Shown here: piece after piece, positions 16,811-27,000 of the stretch
Position numbering within the stretch: the first letter of the stretch is position 1
Layout of the letters: each line of letters begins with the position of its first letter
DNA from: Sinorhizobium saheli
Lineage (GTDB): Bacteria > Pseudomonadota > Alphaproteobacteria > Rhizobiales > Rhizobiaceae
Direction: 5' to 3'
Length of the DNA: 64,000 nucleotides
NCBI RefSeq assembly: GCF_001651875.1
Contig: NZ_LNQB01000083.1
Location: forward strand, 253,130 to 317,129
The notes under the pieces: generated by a model
What the model saw: only the letters and a program-made list of their open reading frames with translations
Databases searched by the model: none
Told to the model about the DNA's origin: nothing
Made by a program: the position numbers and the translations under genes

Positions 16811-18685
16811 ATGGACCGGGTCTTCCTGGAATATTATGAGGAAGAACTCACACATATCCGCGCCCTCGCCGCCGAGTTTGCGGCCATGCATCCCTCGATC
16901 GCCCGCAATCTTTCCCTCGATACGGTGCCCTGCCCCGATCCCTATGTCGAGCGCCTGCTCGACGGTGTGGCCTATCTCGCCGCCCGCACCCGCCAGAAGG
17001 TGGACGCGGAGAGCGCCCGTTTCTCAAGAAGCGTGCTCGAGAATTTCTATCCCGATCTCGTCTGCCCCGCGCCGGCGATCGGCATGGCTTTGCTGAAGCC
17101 CGGCCAGCAGGTTCAAACGATGGCTGCGGGGCATCTCGTCAACCGTGGGACGCGGCTGGTTTCGAGCGCCCGGCCCGGGATTTCGACACGCTGCATCTAT
17201 ACCACTGCGCAGGACGTGACGCTCTGGCCGCTCACGATCAGCTCGGCCACCTACATCCAGGATCGAAGCGCGCTCGCAGCAGCGGGAATAGGTCCGATCG
17301 ACGGACAATCCGGCGTGGCCGCGTTGAGCATCGTCTTCAGCCGCACCGGCAAGGGCAGGCTCGGCGATCTGGCGCTCGATCGCCTCGATCTCTATTTCGC
17401 CGAGAAGAGCAAGGCGGCCTCGCTCTTCGATACGCTCTTCGGCGGCTGTTGTGCCACGGGCGCTCGCCCGGAAGGCCGCGATCATCCGCTGAGCGCACTC
17501 GCCGGGCCGGAGATGGTCGGGATTTCGGACGACGAGGCCTTGCTGCCGCGCACGCGCGAGACTTTCGAGGGCTACAGGCTCTTGCGCGAATACTTCGTCG
17601 CGCCGGAGAGGTTCCACTACGTGCGGGTCAGAGGGCTGCAGCCGGTCGTCCGCCGCTGTGAGGCCGGGCTCGAACTGGTGTTTCTCCTGCGGCGTCCCGC
17701 CCCCGAGCTCGCCAATATGGCAGCACCCGACGTCGCGCTTTTCGCAACGCCGATCATCAATCTGTTCGAGCGGAGCTGTAACGTCATCGAACTCGACCCG
17801 CGGCGCACGCGGCAGGTGCTCCATGCCGATCGGACCCGCCCGAGCGATTTCGAAATCTATCGCCCGATCCGGGTCGAAGATGCTGACGTCGGGGGGCCGG
17901 ACGCCGAGATACCGGCGCTCTTCAGCCTGGGTCAGGATCGTGGGAACGGCCATGTCTATTTCACCGAACGCCGCCCGCGGCGGCCGAACGAGGACGAACT
18001 GCGCCAGGGACAAACCCGGACCTCCTATACTGGCGACGATGTCTTCGTGACGCTTTCGCGTCCCGCCCATTCGAAGGCGGCGCGGCAACCGAAACGAATT
18101 GAGGTTACGGCGCTCTGCACAAATCGCGACCTGCCCATATTGGACGACACACCGTCGCTCTCTCTCGAAAGCGGCGATCCGGTCGAGACGATCCGGCTTC
18201 TCGGAGCCGTGCGGCCGCCGGTGCCGTCGATACCGGCGACGCTGCCGGCTGGCGCCGTGGATGCGACGCGCGCCGATGAGCTGGCCTGGAGGCTTGTGGC
18301 GCAGCTCTCGCTCAACTTTCTCAGCCTGGCAGAGGAAGGCCGAGGGGTGGACCCGCTTCACGCCATTCTCGAGCTTTACGCGCATCGCGGAGATCCGAGC
18401 CTCGGCCGGCATGTACGCGCGATTGAAAGGGTCGAGTCGCGGCCGATGATCGAACGCCTCCCCATACCGGGGCCGATGTGCTTCGGACGGGGCACCGAGG
18501 TTACCCTCCACATCGACCAGTCTGTGCTTGCCGGGCACAGCGCGTTGTTACTCTCAGGCCTGCTGTCGAAGCTTTTTTCCCGCTATGCGTCGATCAATGC
18601 GTTCGTGCGAACCCGCGCCCGCGTGATCCAGAAGCAGGAGGATGTGCCATGGCCAATGACGCCGGGCAATCGCAGCCTGATCTGA
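16811..18685 (+). CDS. tssF: TssF (ImpG) baseplate protein
   Basis: A 624-residue protein of normal TssF length. It starts MDRVFLEYYEEELTHIRALA followed by FAAMHPSIARNLSL, then PYVERLLDGVAYLAAR, which are the family's N-terminal signatures; further along are PVVRRCEAGLELVFLL and ELDPRRTRQVL. TssF forms the wedge of the baseplate with TssE, TssG and TssK. The ATG lies one base after the tssE stop, and tssG begins inside the 3' end of this gene. Confidence 0.93.
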   Translation: MDRVFLEYYEEELTHIRALAAEFAAMHPSIARNLSLDTVPCPDPYVERLLDGVAYLAARTRQKVDAESARFSRSVLENFYPDLVCPAPAIGMALLKPGQQVQTMAAGHLVNRGTRLVSSARPGISTRCIYTTAQDVTLWPLTISSATYIQDRSALAAAGIGPIDGQSGVAALSIVFSRTGKGRLGDLALDRLDLYFAEKSKAASLFDTLFGGCCATGARPEGRDHPLSALAGPEMVGISDDEALLPRTRETFEGYRLLREYFVAPERFHYVRVRGLQPVVRRCEAGLELVFLLRRPAPELANMAAPDVALFATPIINLFERSCNVIELDPRRTRQVLHADRTRPSDFEIYRPIRVEDADVGGPDAEIPALFSLGQDRGNGHVYFTERRPRRPNEDELRQGQTRTSYTGDDVFVTLSRPAHSKAARQPKRIEVTALCTNRDLPILDDTPSLSLESGDPVETIRLLGAVRPPVPSIPATLPAGAVDATRADELAWRLVAQLSLNFLSLAEEGRGVDPLHAILELYAHRGDPSLGRHVRAIERVESRPMIERLPIPGPMCFGRGTEVTLHIDQSVLAGHSALLLSGLLSKLFSRYASINAFVRTRARVIQKQEDVPWPMTPGNRSLI

Positions 18686-19716
18686 GCAAGGACGCCAATC
18701 CGCTCCCGACGGAGTTCGACTTTTTCGAGCTTCTGAGGCGCCTGGAAGAGGGCGGAAGGCTGTTCGGCCAGGCCGGTCGACCGGATCGGGAGCCGGCGCG
18801 CCTTGGACAGCATGTGCGGCTCGGTTTCGCGGTGCAGGACGTCGCAAGCGTCGAAATGGCGACCGACGAGGCGCCGGCCCGGGTTACCGTCACGAATATC
18901 GGGCTCCTCGGACCGGAAGGTCCGATGCCCCTCTACCTGACCCGCTGGGTGCTGGATCGCCTTTCACAACGCTGGTTCGCGACGGCCGACATGCGTGAAA
19001 TCAGCGATACGACCTTCATCGACTTCGTGAATGTTCTTCAGCATCGAATGATCGCGCTCTTTTACCGCGCCTGGGCGGATGCTCATCCGGCGGTGCAGGT
19101 CGGGCGTTCGGGCGGCGGTCGCATCCGCGCATTGCGGGCGGCGTTGGCAGGGCTTGGGCTCAGTGGACAAGGACACAAGACGCCCTCCTTGATCGATGAA
19201 ACCAAGCTGCGCCATGCGCCGGCGCTCGCCCATCAGATAGAAGGGCCCGAGAGGCTCACGCGATTTCTCGCCGACCTTTTAAAGGTGCCGGTTCGCCTGC
19301 GGGAATTTGTCGGCAGCTGGAACCCGATACCGGCAAGACTCCAGTCGCGGCTTGCCGACGCCCATGTTCGACTTGGCCGAAGTGCCACGATCGGCCCGCG
19401 CATATTCCAGCGCCAGCAGAGAATAGAGCTCGCCTTGGGGCCGCTGACGATTAGCGACTACATGGCCTTTCTCCCCGGCAGCGAACGGCGCGAAACCTTG
19501 AAGAGGGCAATCGGCGACCTGGTGGGATACGGGCTCGATGTCGACGTCAGGCTCGTGCTCAAGCGAGACGAAGTCCCTTCGGCACGGCTGGGAGAAGCGC
19601 GCGTCGGGCACACGGCATGGGTCGCTCCAGGGAAAGATCGGAGTGACGCGGACGATCTGTGCATGCGCACGGTCAATGGCTGGCGGCCCGAACTGCTGGA
19701 GGCTGCCGAATGCTGA
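18649..19716 (+). CDS. tssG: TssG (ImpH) baseplate protein
   Basis: A 355-residue TssG, recognised by PTEFDFFELLRRLEEGGRLF near residue 20, GPEGPMPLYLTRWVLDRL and the C-terminal domain with FLPGSERRETLKRAI. It completes the TssE-TssF-TssG-TssK wedge. The ATG at 18649 has AGGAGG 7 bases upstream and overlaps the tssF end by 37 bases; the longer frame from 18478 is only the out-of-frame shadow of tssF. Confidence 0.92.
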   Translation: MANDAGQSQPDLSKDANPLPTEFDFFELLRRLEEGGRLFGQAGRPDREPARLGQHVRLGFAVQDVASVEMATDEAPARVTVTNIGLLGPEGPMPLYLTRWVLDRLSQRWFATADMREISDTTFIDFVNVLQHRMIALFYRAWADAHPAVQVGRSGGGRIRALRAALAGLGLSGQGHKTPSLIDETKLRHAPALAHQIEGPERLTRFLADLLKVPVRLREFVGSWNPIPARLQSRLADAHVRLGRSATIGPRIFQRQQRIELALGPLTISDYMAFLPGSERRETLKRAIGDLVGYGLDVDVRLVLKRDEVPSARLGEARVGHTAWVAPGKDRSDADDLCMRTVNGWRPELLEAAEC

Positions 19717-20957
19717 TCCTCACTCTCGAGCAGTCCCCGCAAATGCAAGCCGTTCGCCAGATGAGCCTCGTCGAGGGCGCGCTTGTCATCGGCCGCAGCG
19801 CCGAGGCCGATTGGCGGCTCGACGATCCCGACATGTATGTCTCGCGGGCTCATTGCACGATCGCCTGCGTCGGCGGTCAGTATCGCGTGACCGACACCTC
19901 GAGCGGCGGGCTGTTCATCGACGGCTCGCGAACACCGCTCGGGGCCGGAAATTCCGCCCCGCTGCACGATGGCGCCCGGCTGCAACTCGGCAATTACGTC
20001 ATCCGCGTCGACTTCCAAACCGTCCCCGCAGAACGGGTTCCCGAACAACGGGCGTCGCCCCCCATCGGCTTCGAGAAGGACGCTTTCTTTTCCGAGCGCA
20101 GCGAGCCGCCGCCGTCTCCCCAACGACCGGCCGGGCTGCCGGATCCATTCGAACAACCGGCCGATACACCAGACGAAAGGGATGCGGCGAAACACCCGCC
20201 GATGTTTGACGATCCTTTCAGCCTCGACCCGGTACCGACATCGGGCCAGCACGAGCAATCCTGGGATTTTCCCTGGCCCGCTCCTTCACCGCAGCCGCTG
20301 GTCCCGGAACCCCGGGCGGCGGCGACGCCCGTCGCGCAAGAGCCGGCGAAGCCGGCACCGACGGTGGCGGGACCTTCCGAAGCCGACCTGCGCGAAGCCT
20401 TCCTGCGCGGGCTGGGGTTGAGCGCCGGCGAGTTTCCGGCCGCCGACCCGGTCGCCCAGATGGAGAATTTCGGCCGGGAATATCGGATGATGCTTGAGGG
20501 ACTGATGCATCTCCTGCGCAAGCGTGCCGAGGAAAAGAATGAGGCGCGGGTCGTCCAGACGGTGGTCGGAGCATCCGACGTCAACCCTCTCAAGTTCCTG
20601 CCCACGGTGGACGATGTTATCGCGACCTTCCTGGCCCAACGCAGTGTCGGCTTTCTTCCTCCGCAGGCCGCGATCAGCGGTTCCATCCGCGACCTCGCCC
20701 ACCACCATGTGAGAACGTGGCGCGGCGTCCAGGCGGCGCTTGCGAGAATGATCGAGCGCTTCGATCCGGCGACCCTCGAAGGCGAACTGAAGTCGCACTC
20801 TGCATTGGATGCGCTGCTCGCCGGTGGACGGCGGGCAAAACTCTGGGAGCTCTATGAGAACCGCTATCGAGAAATTGCCAAGAGCGCGACGACGCGCTTC
20901 CTCGGCGAGATCGGCAGCGACTTCCGGGACGGTTATGAAGAGAGGGAGAACGACTGA
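19710..20957 (+). CDS. tagH: T6SS FHA-domain protein (Fha1/TagH)
   Basis: About 415 residues. The N-terminal FHA domain (about 1-95) shows the phosphothreonine-binding motifs VIGRSAEADWRLDDPD and VSRAHC. A proline-rich disordered linker follows (about 100-225), then the conserved TagH C-terminal domain with NPLKFLPTVDDVIATFL and FLPPQAAI. It should be the substrate and reader of the PpkA kinase, transmitting the signal to the secretion machine. The ATG at 19710 has GGAGG 7 bases upstream and overlaps tssG by 7 bases. Confidence 0.9.
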   Translation: MLILTLEQSPQMQAVRQMSLVEGALVIGRSAEADWRLDDPDMYVSRAHCTIACVGGQYRVTDTSSGGLFIDGSRTPLGAGNSAPLHDGARLQLGNYVIRVDFQTVPAERVPEQRASPPIGFEKDAFFSERSEPPPSPQRPAGLPDPFEQPADTPDERDAAKHPPMFDDPFSLDPVPTSGQHEQSWDFPWPAPSPQPLVPEPRAAATPVAQEPAKPAPTVAGPSEADLREAFLRGLGLSAGEFPAADPVAQMENFGREYRMMLEGLMHLLRKRAEEKNEARVVQTVVGASDVNPLKFLPTVDDVIATFLAQRSVGFLPPQAAISGSIRDLAHHHVRTWRGVQAALARMIERFDPATLEGELKSHSALDALLAGGRRAKLWELYENRYREIAKSATTRFLGEIGSDFRDGYEEREND

Positions 20958-21415
20958 TGCTGCATCGACGCGACTTTCTCATGGTGATCGGCGCGACAGG
21001 CCTGATATCGGGCTGCATGGGCGGTCCGCCGAAATCCTCGAACGTGACCGTCGCGGCGGTGGGACAGGCGGGCATGAACCTTGCCGCCGACGGCGGGGAG
21101 CGTCCGGTGACCCTGTTGATCCTCAGGCTCAAGGATGTCGGGAAGTTCAACGCGGCGGATAGCTTCGCGCTTCAAGACCCGGCGACCGCACTCGGCGCGG
21201 ACCTCGTGGGGTCCGATCAACTGACGATCGCTCCCGGCAAGACCGCCTCGAAGACAATCGTCTTTCCGCCCGAGGCCACCTACCTCGGCGTCGTCGCTCT
21301 GTTTCGCGAACCGGGTGGTCGCACCTGGCGAAGGACCGCCCCGATCAAACCCGAATCGACCGTGACGGCGCAAGTGATCCTCAACCGCGGCGGTATGGCG
21401 CTCGCGCTCGCCTGA
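20957..21415 (+). CDS. tssJ: TssJ outer-membrane lipoprotein
   Basis: A 152-residue lipoprotein. The signal peptide ends in a lipobox GLISGC (Cys about residue 20). The mature part is a small beta-sandwich with RPVTLLILRLKD and YLGVVALFREP, as in TssJ. It anchors the TssJ-TssL-TssM membrane complex to the outer membrane. It overlaps the FHA gene stop as TGATG. The Tat-like RRDF near the N-terminus is probably coincidental. Confidence 0.9.
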   Translation: MLHRRDFLMVIGATGLISGCMGGPPKSSNVTVAAVGQAGMNLAADGGERPVTLLILRLKDVGKFNAADSFALQDPATALGADLVGSDQLTIAPGKTASKTIVFPPEATYLGVVALFREPGGRTWRRTAPIKPESTVTAQVILNRGGMALALA

Positions 21416-21430
21416 ATGGAGGCGTTCAGC

Positions 21431-22765
21431 ATGACGGACGCGAACAAGGTGGTATGGCTGGAGGGGCTCTTCCTCCGCACGCAGCATTTCCAGCAGCAGG
21501 ATCGATATACCGAAGCGCTGATGCGCGGGGCGCTGCAGGCCGGCCGGCTCCAGACCTTCGGCTTCAGGTCTCTGACGCTCGATGCCACACAGCTCGAAGC
21601 CGGACGGGTTGCCGTGTCATCGGCGCGGGGCATCTTTCCGGACGGCACACCCTTCGCGATCCCTGAAACGATGGACGCCCCGACACCCTTGGCGATAACG
21701 CGCGACATGGGCGCCGGCGCGGTGCAGCTCGCTCTGCCGGTGGAACCTCCCGGCGAAGCCAGCTTCGACCCTGCTCACCGGGAACCGACCGGAGCGCGAT
21801 ATCGAGGGCGGATCGAATGGATCCGCGACGCCGTCCATGGCGGCGCCGATCCCGAAGAGATCGAGATCGCCCGGCCGCAAGCGCTGCTTCTGTCGCCGGC
21901 CCAGCCGACGGGCGGCTATACGGCAATGCCCGTAACGAGCGTCAATGGACTGCTCGCCGATGGCAGCGTTGCGGTCGCCGAGAACTTCCTGCCGCCGGCG
22001 CTGACGACCGGTGCCGTGCCCTTCTACGGCAAGCTCCTGCAGGAGGTCATTACCGGGCTCGACCGCATTGCGGAAGCGCATGGAAAGATGGTGCTCGGCG
22101 GCGCCGGCCGCAGCGTGGAAAATCTGCTGGTGCTCGATCTCGCCAATACGGCTCGACCCCGATTGGCACACATGCTGCCACAGGAGGTCTTTCATCCGGC
22201 CGAGCTCTTTCTCGAGCTCAGCGGCCTCGCTGGCCGGATGGCGACATACGGCTCAGGCTCCAGGCGACTGACGGAGCTTCCCACTTACGAGCACATGGCG
22301 CCCGGGCCGGCCTTTGCCGCGCTGGCGGACACGTTGCGCTCCCTCATCCTGAGCCTGCGTTACGTCGAGCCGAAGTCGAGGGCGCTGCCCGTGGTGAAGC
22401 ATGCGACCAATGTATGGAAGGTGCGCATCGACAACCCAGAACTCTTGACGTCGAGCCGCATCGTTGTCCGCGTCGGATGCGATGTCTCCGAGGATACGCT
22501 CCGCAAGATCTTCGTCGACCAGGTGACCGTCGGCGCCGCGGACGAATTCGAGGCGCTGTGGAAGTCTCGGCTCCCCGGCATTCGCCTCAAGCCCCTTCAC
22601 TCGCAGCCGCGGGAAATTCCCTATGACGGGGACCGCCTCTGCCTGGAGCTGGACCAGCGCAGCGAGCATTGGGAGTCCCTTCTGCGCTCGCCCGGCTTCG
22701 TGATTGGCGTCTCCGGCATTTTGCCCAGCGAGCCGCAGGTAGACTGCTATTCGGTCAGCAGGTAG
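21431..22765 (+). CDS. tssK: TssK (ImpJ) baseplate-membrane complex linker
   Basis: About 444 residues. The N-terminus NKVVWLEGLFLRTQHFQQQD is the strongest TssK signature; the C-terminal part includes RSEHWESLLRSPGFVIGV. TssK trimers connect the baseplate to TssL and TssM. The ATG at 21431 has GGAGG 7 bases upstream; the alternative ATG at 21416 lies immediately behind the tssJ stop without a binding site. Confidence 0.93.
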   Translation: MTDANKVVWLEGLFLRTQHFQQQDRYTEALMRGALQAGRLQTFGFRSLTLDATQLEAGRVAVSSARGIFPDGTPFAIPETMDAPTPLAITRDMGAGAVQLALPVEPPGEASFDPAHREPTGARYRGRIEWIRDAVHGGADPEEIEIARPQALLLSPAQPTGGYTAMPVTSVNGLLADGSVAVAENFLPPALTTGAVPFYGKLLQEVITGLDRIAEAHGKMVLGGAGRSVENLLVLDLANTARPRLAHMLPQEVFHPAELFLELSGLAGRMATYGSGSRRLTELPTYEHMAPGPAFAALADTLRSLILSLRYVEPKSRALPVVKHATNVWKVRIDNPELLTSSRIVVRVGCDVSEDTLRKIFVDQVTVGAADEFEALWKSRLPGIRLKPLHSQPREIPYDGDRLCLELDQRSEHWESLLRSPGFVIGVSGILPSEPQVDCYSVSR

Positions 22766-22769
22766 TGCC

Positions 22770-24089
22770 ATGGCCAGTGAGGACCCATTCGGCCTTTCGG
22801 AAGATCAGGGCCGCACGCGCATCCGCCCGCCGCCGGGCGCAATGCGGAGCGTTCCGAACGGCCCATTGACGAGGCGCGCGCGCTACCATCCCAATGCGTT
22901 GATCAACGCCTTCGCCATGCTGCTGGAATTTGCGCCGGAACTCGAGAATGCCCTGCCGCCGGGCAACCCCGAAGCGCTCAGGACAAGGCTGATGGAGGAA
23001 CTGGTCACCGCACGCGATGCCGCCGTCGCCTCCGGGGCGAACCTTGCACGGGCGGACGCGGCCGCGTGGGCCGTCGCCTCGCTTCTCGACGATCTGGCGC
23101 TCAACACGCCCTGGGGCGGCTCCAGCGCATGGCCCCGCCAGCCGCTCGTCGTCATGCTTCGCGGCGACGTGGATGCAGGCGCACAGTTCTTCGCCCGGTT
23201 GGAGGAACTGGAACGTCATCCCGGCCGCGACCGTGAACTGCTCGAGCTGCACTACTTCTGCCTGGCGCTCGGCTTCCGGGGCAAATATCGCGTGCCGGGG
23301 CGTGCCGGTGATCGTTCCCTGAACGCCGTGCGCGCCGCGGCTGCCCGCTTCCTGCGGGACGCGGACGGCGAAAGTTCGAAGCTCTCGCCGCGGTGGGAGG
23401 GCGTCATCGCAGCCGACGAACCTTCCCGCTTTGCCGTTCCGATCTGGGTGCTCGCGGTCGTCGCGGTGATGCTCGCGACCGCGATTTACGTGCCGCTGTC
23501 GATGCGGCTGGGTTCCAAGGCGGAGGAGCTGGCAACCCTCGTTCGAGCGCTGCCGCCGCCCGAACGGGCCGAAATCTACCGGCCGAACAAGCGCACGCCG
23601 GCGCCGGATGCGCCGCCCGTGCAACCGGTCATCTTCGAGCTCTTGCCCGAGTTTCGGACCGCGGCGCCCGCCGCGCTGCGGCCTGCCTTGAAGGGAAACG
23701 AAACCGCCTCCTCCGTGACACTCCTGCTGCAATCGAGCAATCCGGAGCTTTTTCAGTCGGCGCGGGCCGAATTGACGAAAAACTTCGAACCGCTCGTCGC
23801 CTCGATCGCTGCGGTTCTCAAGGACAATGCCGAACTGATCGGCAGCGTCACCATCGTCGGCCACACCGATAATGTTCCATTGCAGGCTACCAATCCGCTC
23901 GCAAACAACCAGCGCCTGTCCGAGGCTCGCGCCGCGACGATTGCCGCCTTGCTGGTGGCCAGCGGCGTGCCGGCCCAAAGCCTGCGCTCGGAAGGACGTG
24001 CGGCGACGCAGCCCCTGGCGAAGAACAATACGCGCGAAGGTCGAGCCGCCAATCGCAGGATCGAGCTGCTAATCACAAAGAGGCTCTGA
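22770..24089 (+). CDS. tssL: TssL (ImpK/DotU) with C-terminal OmpA domain
   Basis: A 439-residue extended TssL. The cytoplasmic DotU domain (about 35-200) includes LDDLALNTPWGGSS and FYCLALGFRGKY-type sequence, followed by one membrane helix (about 222-244). The periplasmic OmpA-like domain carries VGHTDNVPL and GRAANRRIELLI near the end. The OmpA domain binds peptidoglycan and fixes the membrane complex, so the separate OmpA gene near 6.4-7.1 kb is probably additional rather than a replacement. It sits 1 base before tssM. Confidence 0.92.
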   Translation: MASEDPFGLSEDQGRTRIRPPPGAMRSVPNGPLTRRARYHPNALINAFAMLLEFAPELENALPPGNPEALRTRLMEELVTARDAAVASGANLARADAAAWAVASLLDDLALNTPWGGSSAWPRQPLVVMLRGDVDAGAQFFARLEELERHPGRDRELLELHYFCLALGFRGKYRVPGRAGDRSLNAVRAAAARFLRDADGESSKLSPRWEGVIAADEPSRFAVPIWVLAVVAVMLATAIYVPLSMRLGSKAEELATLVRALPPPERAEIYRPNKRTPAPDAPPVQPVIFELLPEFRTAAPAALRPALKGNETASSVTLLLQSSNPELFQSARAELTKNFEPLVASIAAVLKDNAELIGSVTIVGHTDNVPLQATNPLANNQRLSEARAATIAALLVASGVPAQSLRSEGRAATQPLAKNNTREGRAANRRIELLITKRL

Positions 24090-24090
24090 G

Positions 24091-27000
24091 ATGAAGTTCT
24101 TCCGGTTCCTCTGGGCTATCCTTACCTCGCGCTGGCTCTGGACTTTCATCGGCCTGGTCCTGCTCTCCCTGATGATCTGGATATTCGGCCCGATCGTCAG
24201 TGTCGGGGAGAGCGCGCCGTTGGCATCGGAAACGGTGCGGCTGGTCGTGATCGGCGTTCTGCTCCTTCTGTTTCTCATCTGGTGGATCGCGGCGCAGCGC
24301 CGGGCAATCCGCGCCAATCGCATCTTCGTATCGGAGATCGCCGCGCAACCGGAAGCGGCCCCGAGCCCGGCGGAAGAGGGCGTCGCCGCCGTGGGTGCGA
24401 GATTTCGGGAGGTGATGGGCGAACTGAAGCGTAGCAAAGTGGGCGGCCGGAAGTTTCTGAGGGAAATGCCCTGGTACGTGATCATCGGCCCGCCGGCGAC
24501 CGGCAAGACCACGGCGCTGCGGCAGTCGGGACTAAGCTTCCCCATCGACCTCACCGACGATCTGCACGGGGTCGGCGGGACGCGCAACTGCGACTGGTTC
24601 TTCTCGGAAGAGGCCGTACTGATCGATACCGCCGGGCGCTACGTTCAACAGGAGAGCCAGCCCGAGGTCGACGCAGCCGAATGGCTGGGGTTCCTCGATC
24701 TTTTGAAGAAGCACCGGGGTCGCCGCGCCCTGAACGGCGTCATCGTGGCGCTCTCCATCGAGACGCTTTCGGAAGGCGATGCGGCCATCCGCGCCCATGG
24801 TCGCCAGATCCGCAAGCGGCTGACCGAGCTTCAGGAACACCTGAAGATCCGCTTGCCCGTCTATCTGATGCTGACCAAGGCCGATCTGATCAAGGGCTTC
24901 GAGACCTTCTTCGGAGGGCTCTCGACCTCCGATCGCGAGCAGGTCTGGGGGGCGACCTTCCCACCCGGGGCACGCATCGACGGCAGTGACGTCTCACGGG
25001 AATTCGCGGCGCTGACCGGCGTGCTCGAGCGGCGTCTCATTCCGCTTCTCGAAGACGAGGACAACCTCGCCGCCCGGGCGGAGATCTTCCGTTTCCCTGC
25101 CCAGGTCGAGACCCTTTCCGAGCCGGTTCGCGTTCTGGTCGAGACCGTGTTCGGTGAGAGCCGCTATGCGGAAAGCGCCTGGTTGCGCGGTATCTATCTT
25201 ACCTCCGCAACGCAGGAAGGCACGGCAATCGATCGACTGACGGCCGCCCTCGCATCGTCCTTCGGCCTGCCGGCACAACCGGTCACCCCCATGCCGCGGG
25301 TGGAAAAGCGCAGCTTTTTCCTCAAGGGCTTGCTTTCGAAAGTCATCTTCAAGGAAGCCGGCCTCGGGACTTTCGATCCCGCCGCGGAAGAACGGCGCAT
25401 CTGGATATGGCGCGGCGCCGTTGTGGCCGCAGCCGGATTGGTGCTCGTCGCCGGTCTGGTCTTCACGATCTCCTATCGCAAGAACTACGCGGCGCTGGCT
25501 GCCCAGGCAGAACAGCTCGAGGCCTTGCAGCTGCCGCTCACCCCGGTTGCTGCCCGTCAGGCGCCCCTCGAACCACTCGATCTCGACATGGCGCTCGAGG
25601 CCGTCACCGAGGTTGCGAATGCCCGCAGCGCGCCGCCGGCCGGAGTTGCGGCGCTGATCGGCCCTTCCGCAGCGACAGAGATCCGGCAGGCTCAGGCTGA
25701 CGCCTATGACCGCGCCTTACGCAACATACTGGAACCACGCATGGTCGCGCTGCTCGAGGCAACGATGTGGCGCCAGATCCGCGACCCGGAATTCCAGCTC
25801 GGCGCGCTCAAGACGTATCGCATGATGACCGGGCTGTCGCCGATGGACCCGGACTTCGCCGGACAATGGTGGACGGAGCAGCTGCCTGAATTCGCGCCGG
25901 TGCCGCCATTCCGGACCGAGACGGCTGCCGATCATCAACTCGCGGCGATCGCCAACATGGCTTCGGATCAGAGCCTGATCTCTCCCGACGAGGCGTTGGT
26001 CGGCGAGGCATTGCGCAGCATCTGCTCAATTCCGCTGCCGGTTCGCGCCTATAACGCCCTGCTCTCCGATCCGGAAGTCAGGGCGCTGAAGGAATGGATT
26101 CCCGCGGACCATGTCGGCCCGAACGGGCCGAAGGTCCTTGCTCGCCGATCGGAGAAGACCTTCCGGGTGGGGATCAGCGGCGCATTCACCTTTGAGGGCT
26201 TCCATAACGTGATCCTTGCCAGGCTTGAGGACGTCGCCGCGCAGGCAGCACTCGATCGTTCCGTCTTTGCGGGCGGCTGCTCGGAAAGCGCCAGCCCGTC
26301 GGTCGCTTCGCTCGCCCAGGACATTCTCAAGCTCTATTACGACGACTACGTCTCGCAGTGGGACAGCTTCCTGCGCGATGTCCGCCTCGCGCCGCTCAAG
26401 GACCTGCAGACGGCAAGCGAGAATCTCAAGGATCTCTCCAGCGCCGATTCTTCCATGAAGCGACTGCTGGACGCCATCGTGCATGAGACGGAACTCACCC
26501 GTTCCGAGGCCGACGGCGGCGGCAAGCCTCCGGCCGGAGCATCCAAGCTCCTGTCGAAGCTCGGCAAGATCGGCAAGCTCGCAAAAAAAGGCGTCAAGCT
26601 GATGCCCATCGCCGGCTCGAAGTCGGAAGTGGATCTCACGGGCGCAGTGGTCGCCGAGCATTTCAAACCTATCCGGGGCGCGATCGCCGAGGTCGACGGC
26701 CAACCGCCGGCACTCAATGATGCAGTCGCGGCGCTGACCGCGCTTTCGAACATGCTGCGGACCGTATCGGCGAGCCCCGATGCTCAGGATGCAATCAAGC
26801 GGCAAGGTGGCCTCGCCGAACTGACGGGTGCCGTCGCAAAGCAGGCCTCGACCCTGCCCGACCCGCTCGACGATTGGCTGGCGGGCATCGCCGGGGACAC
26901 GAGCGGCCTCACGACGGAAGCGGTGACCTCGGAGCTCAACGCCATCTGGCGCGCCGACGTACTGCCCTTCTGCCAGGCTGCGCTCACGAACCGCTATCCG

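Noticed and set aside
17024-18538. 504-residue open frame on the minus strand
   Set aside because: It is antisense to tssF and arginine-rich, with no recognisable domain.
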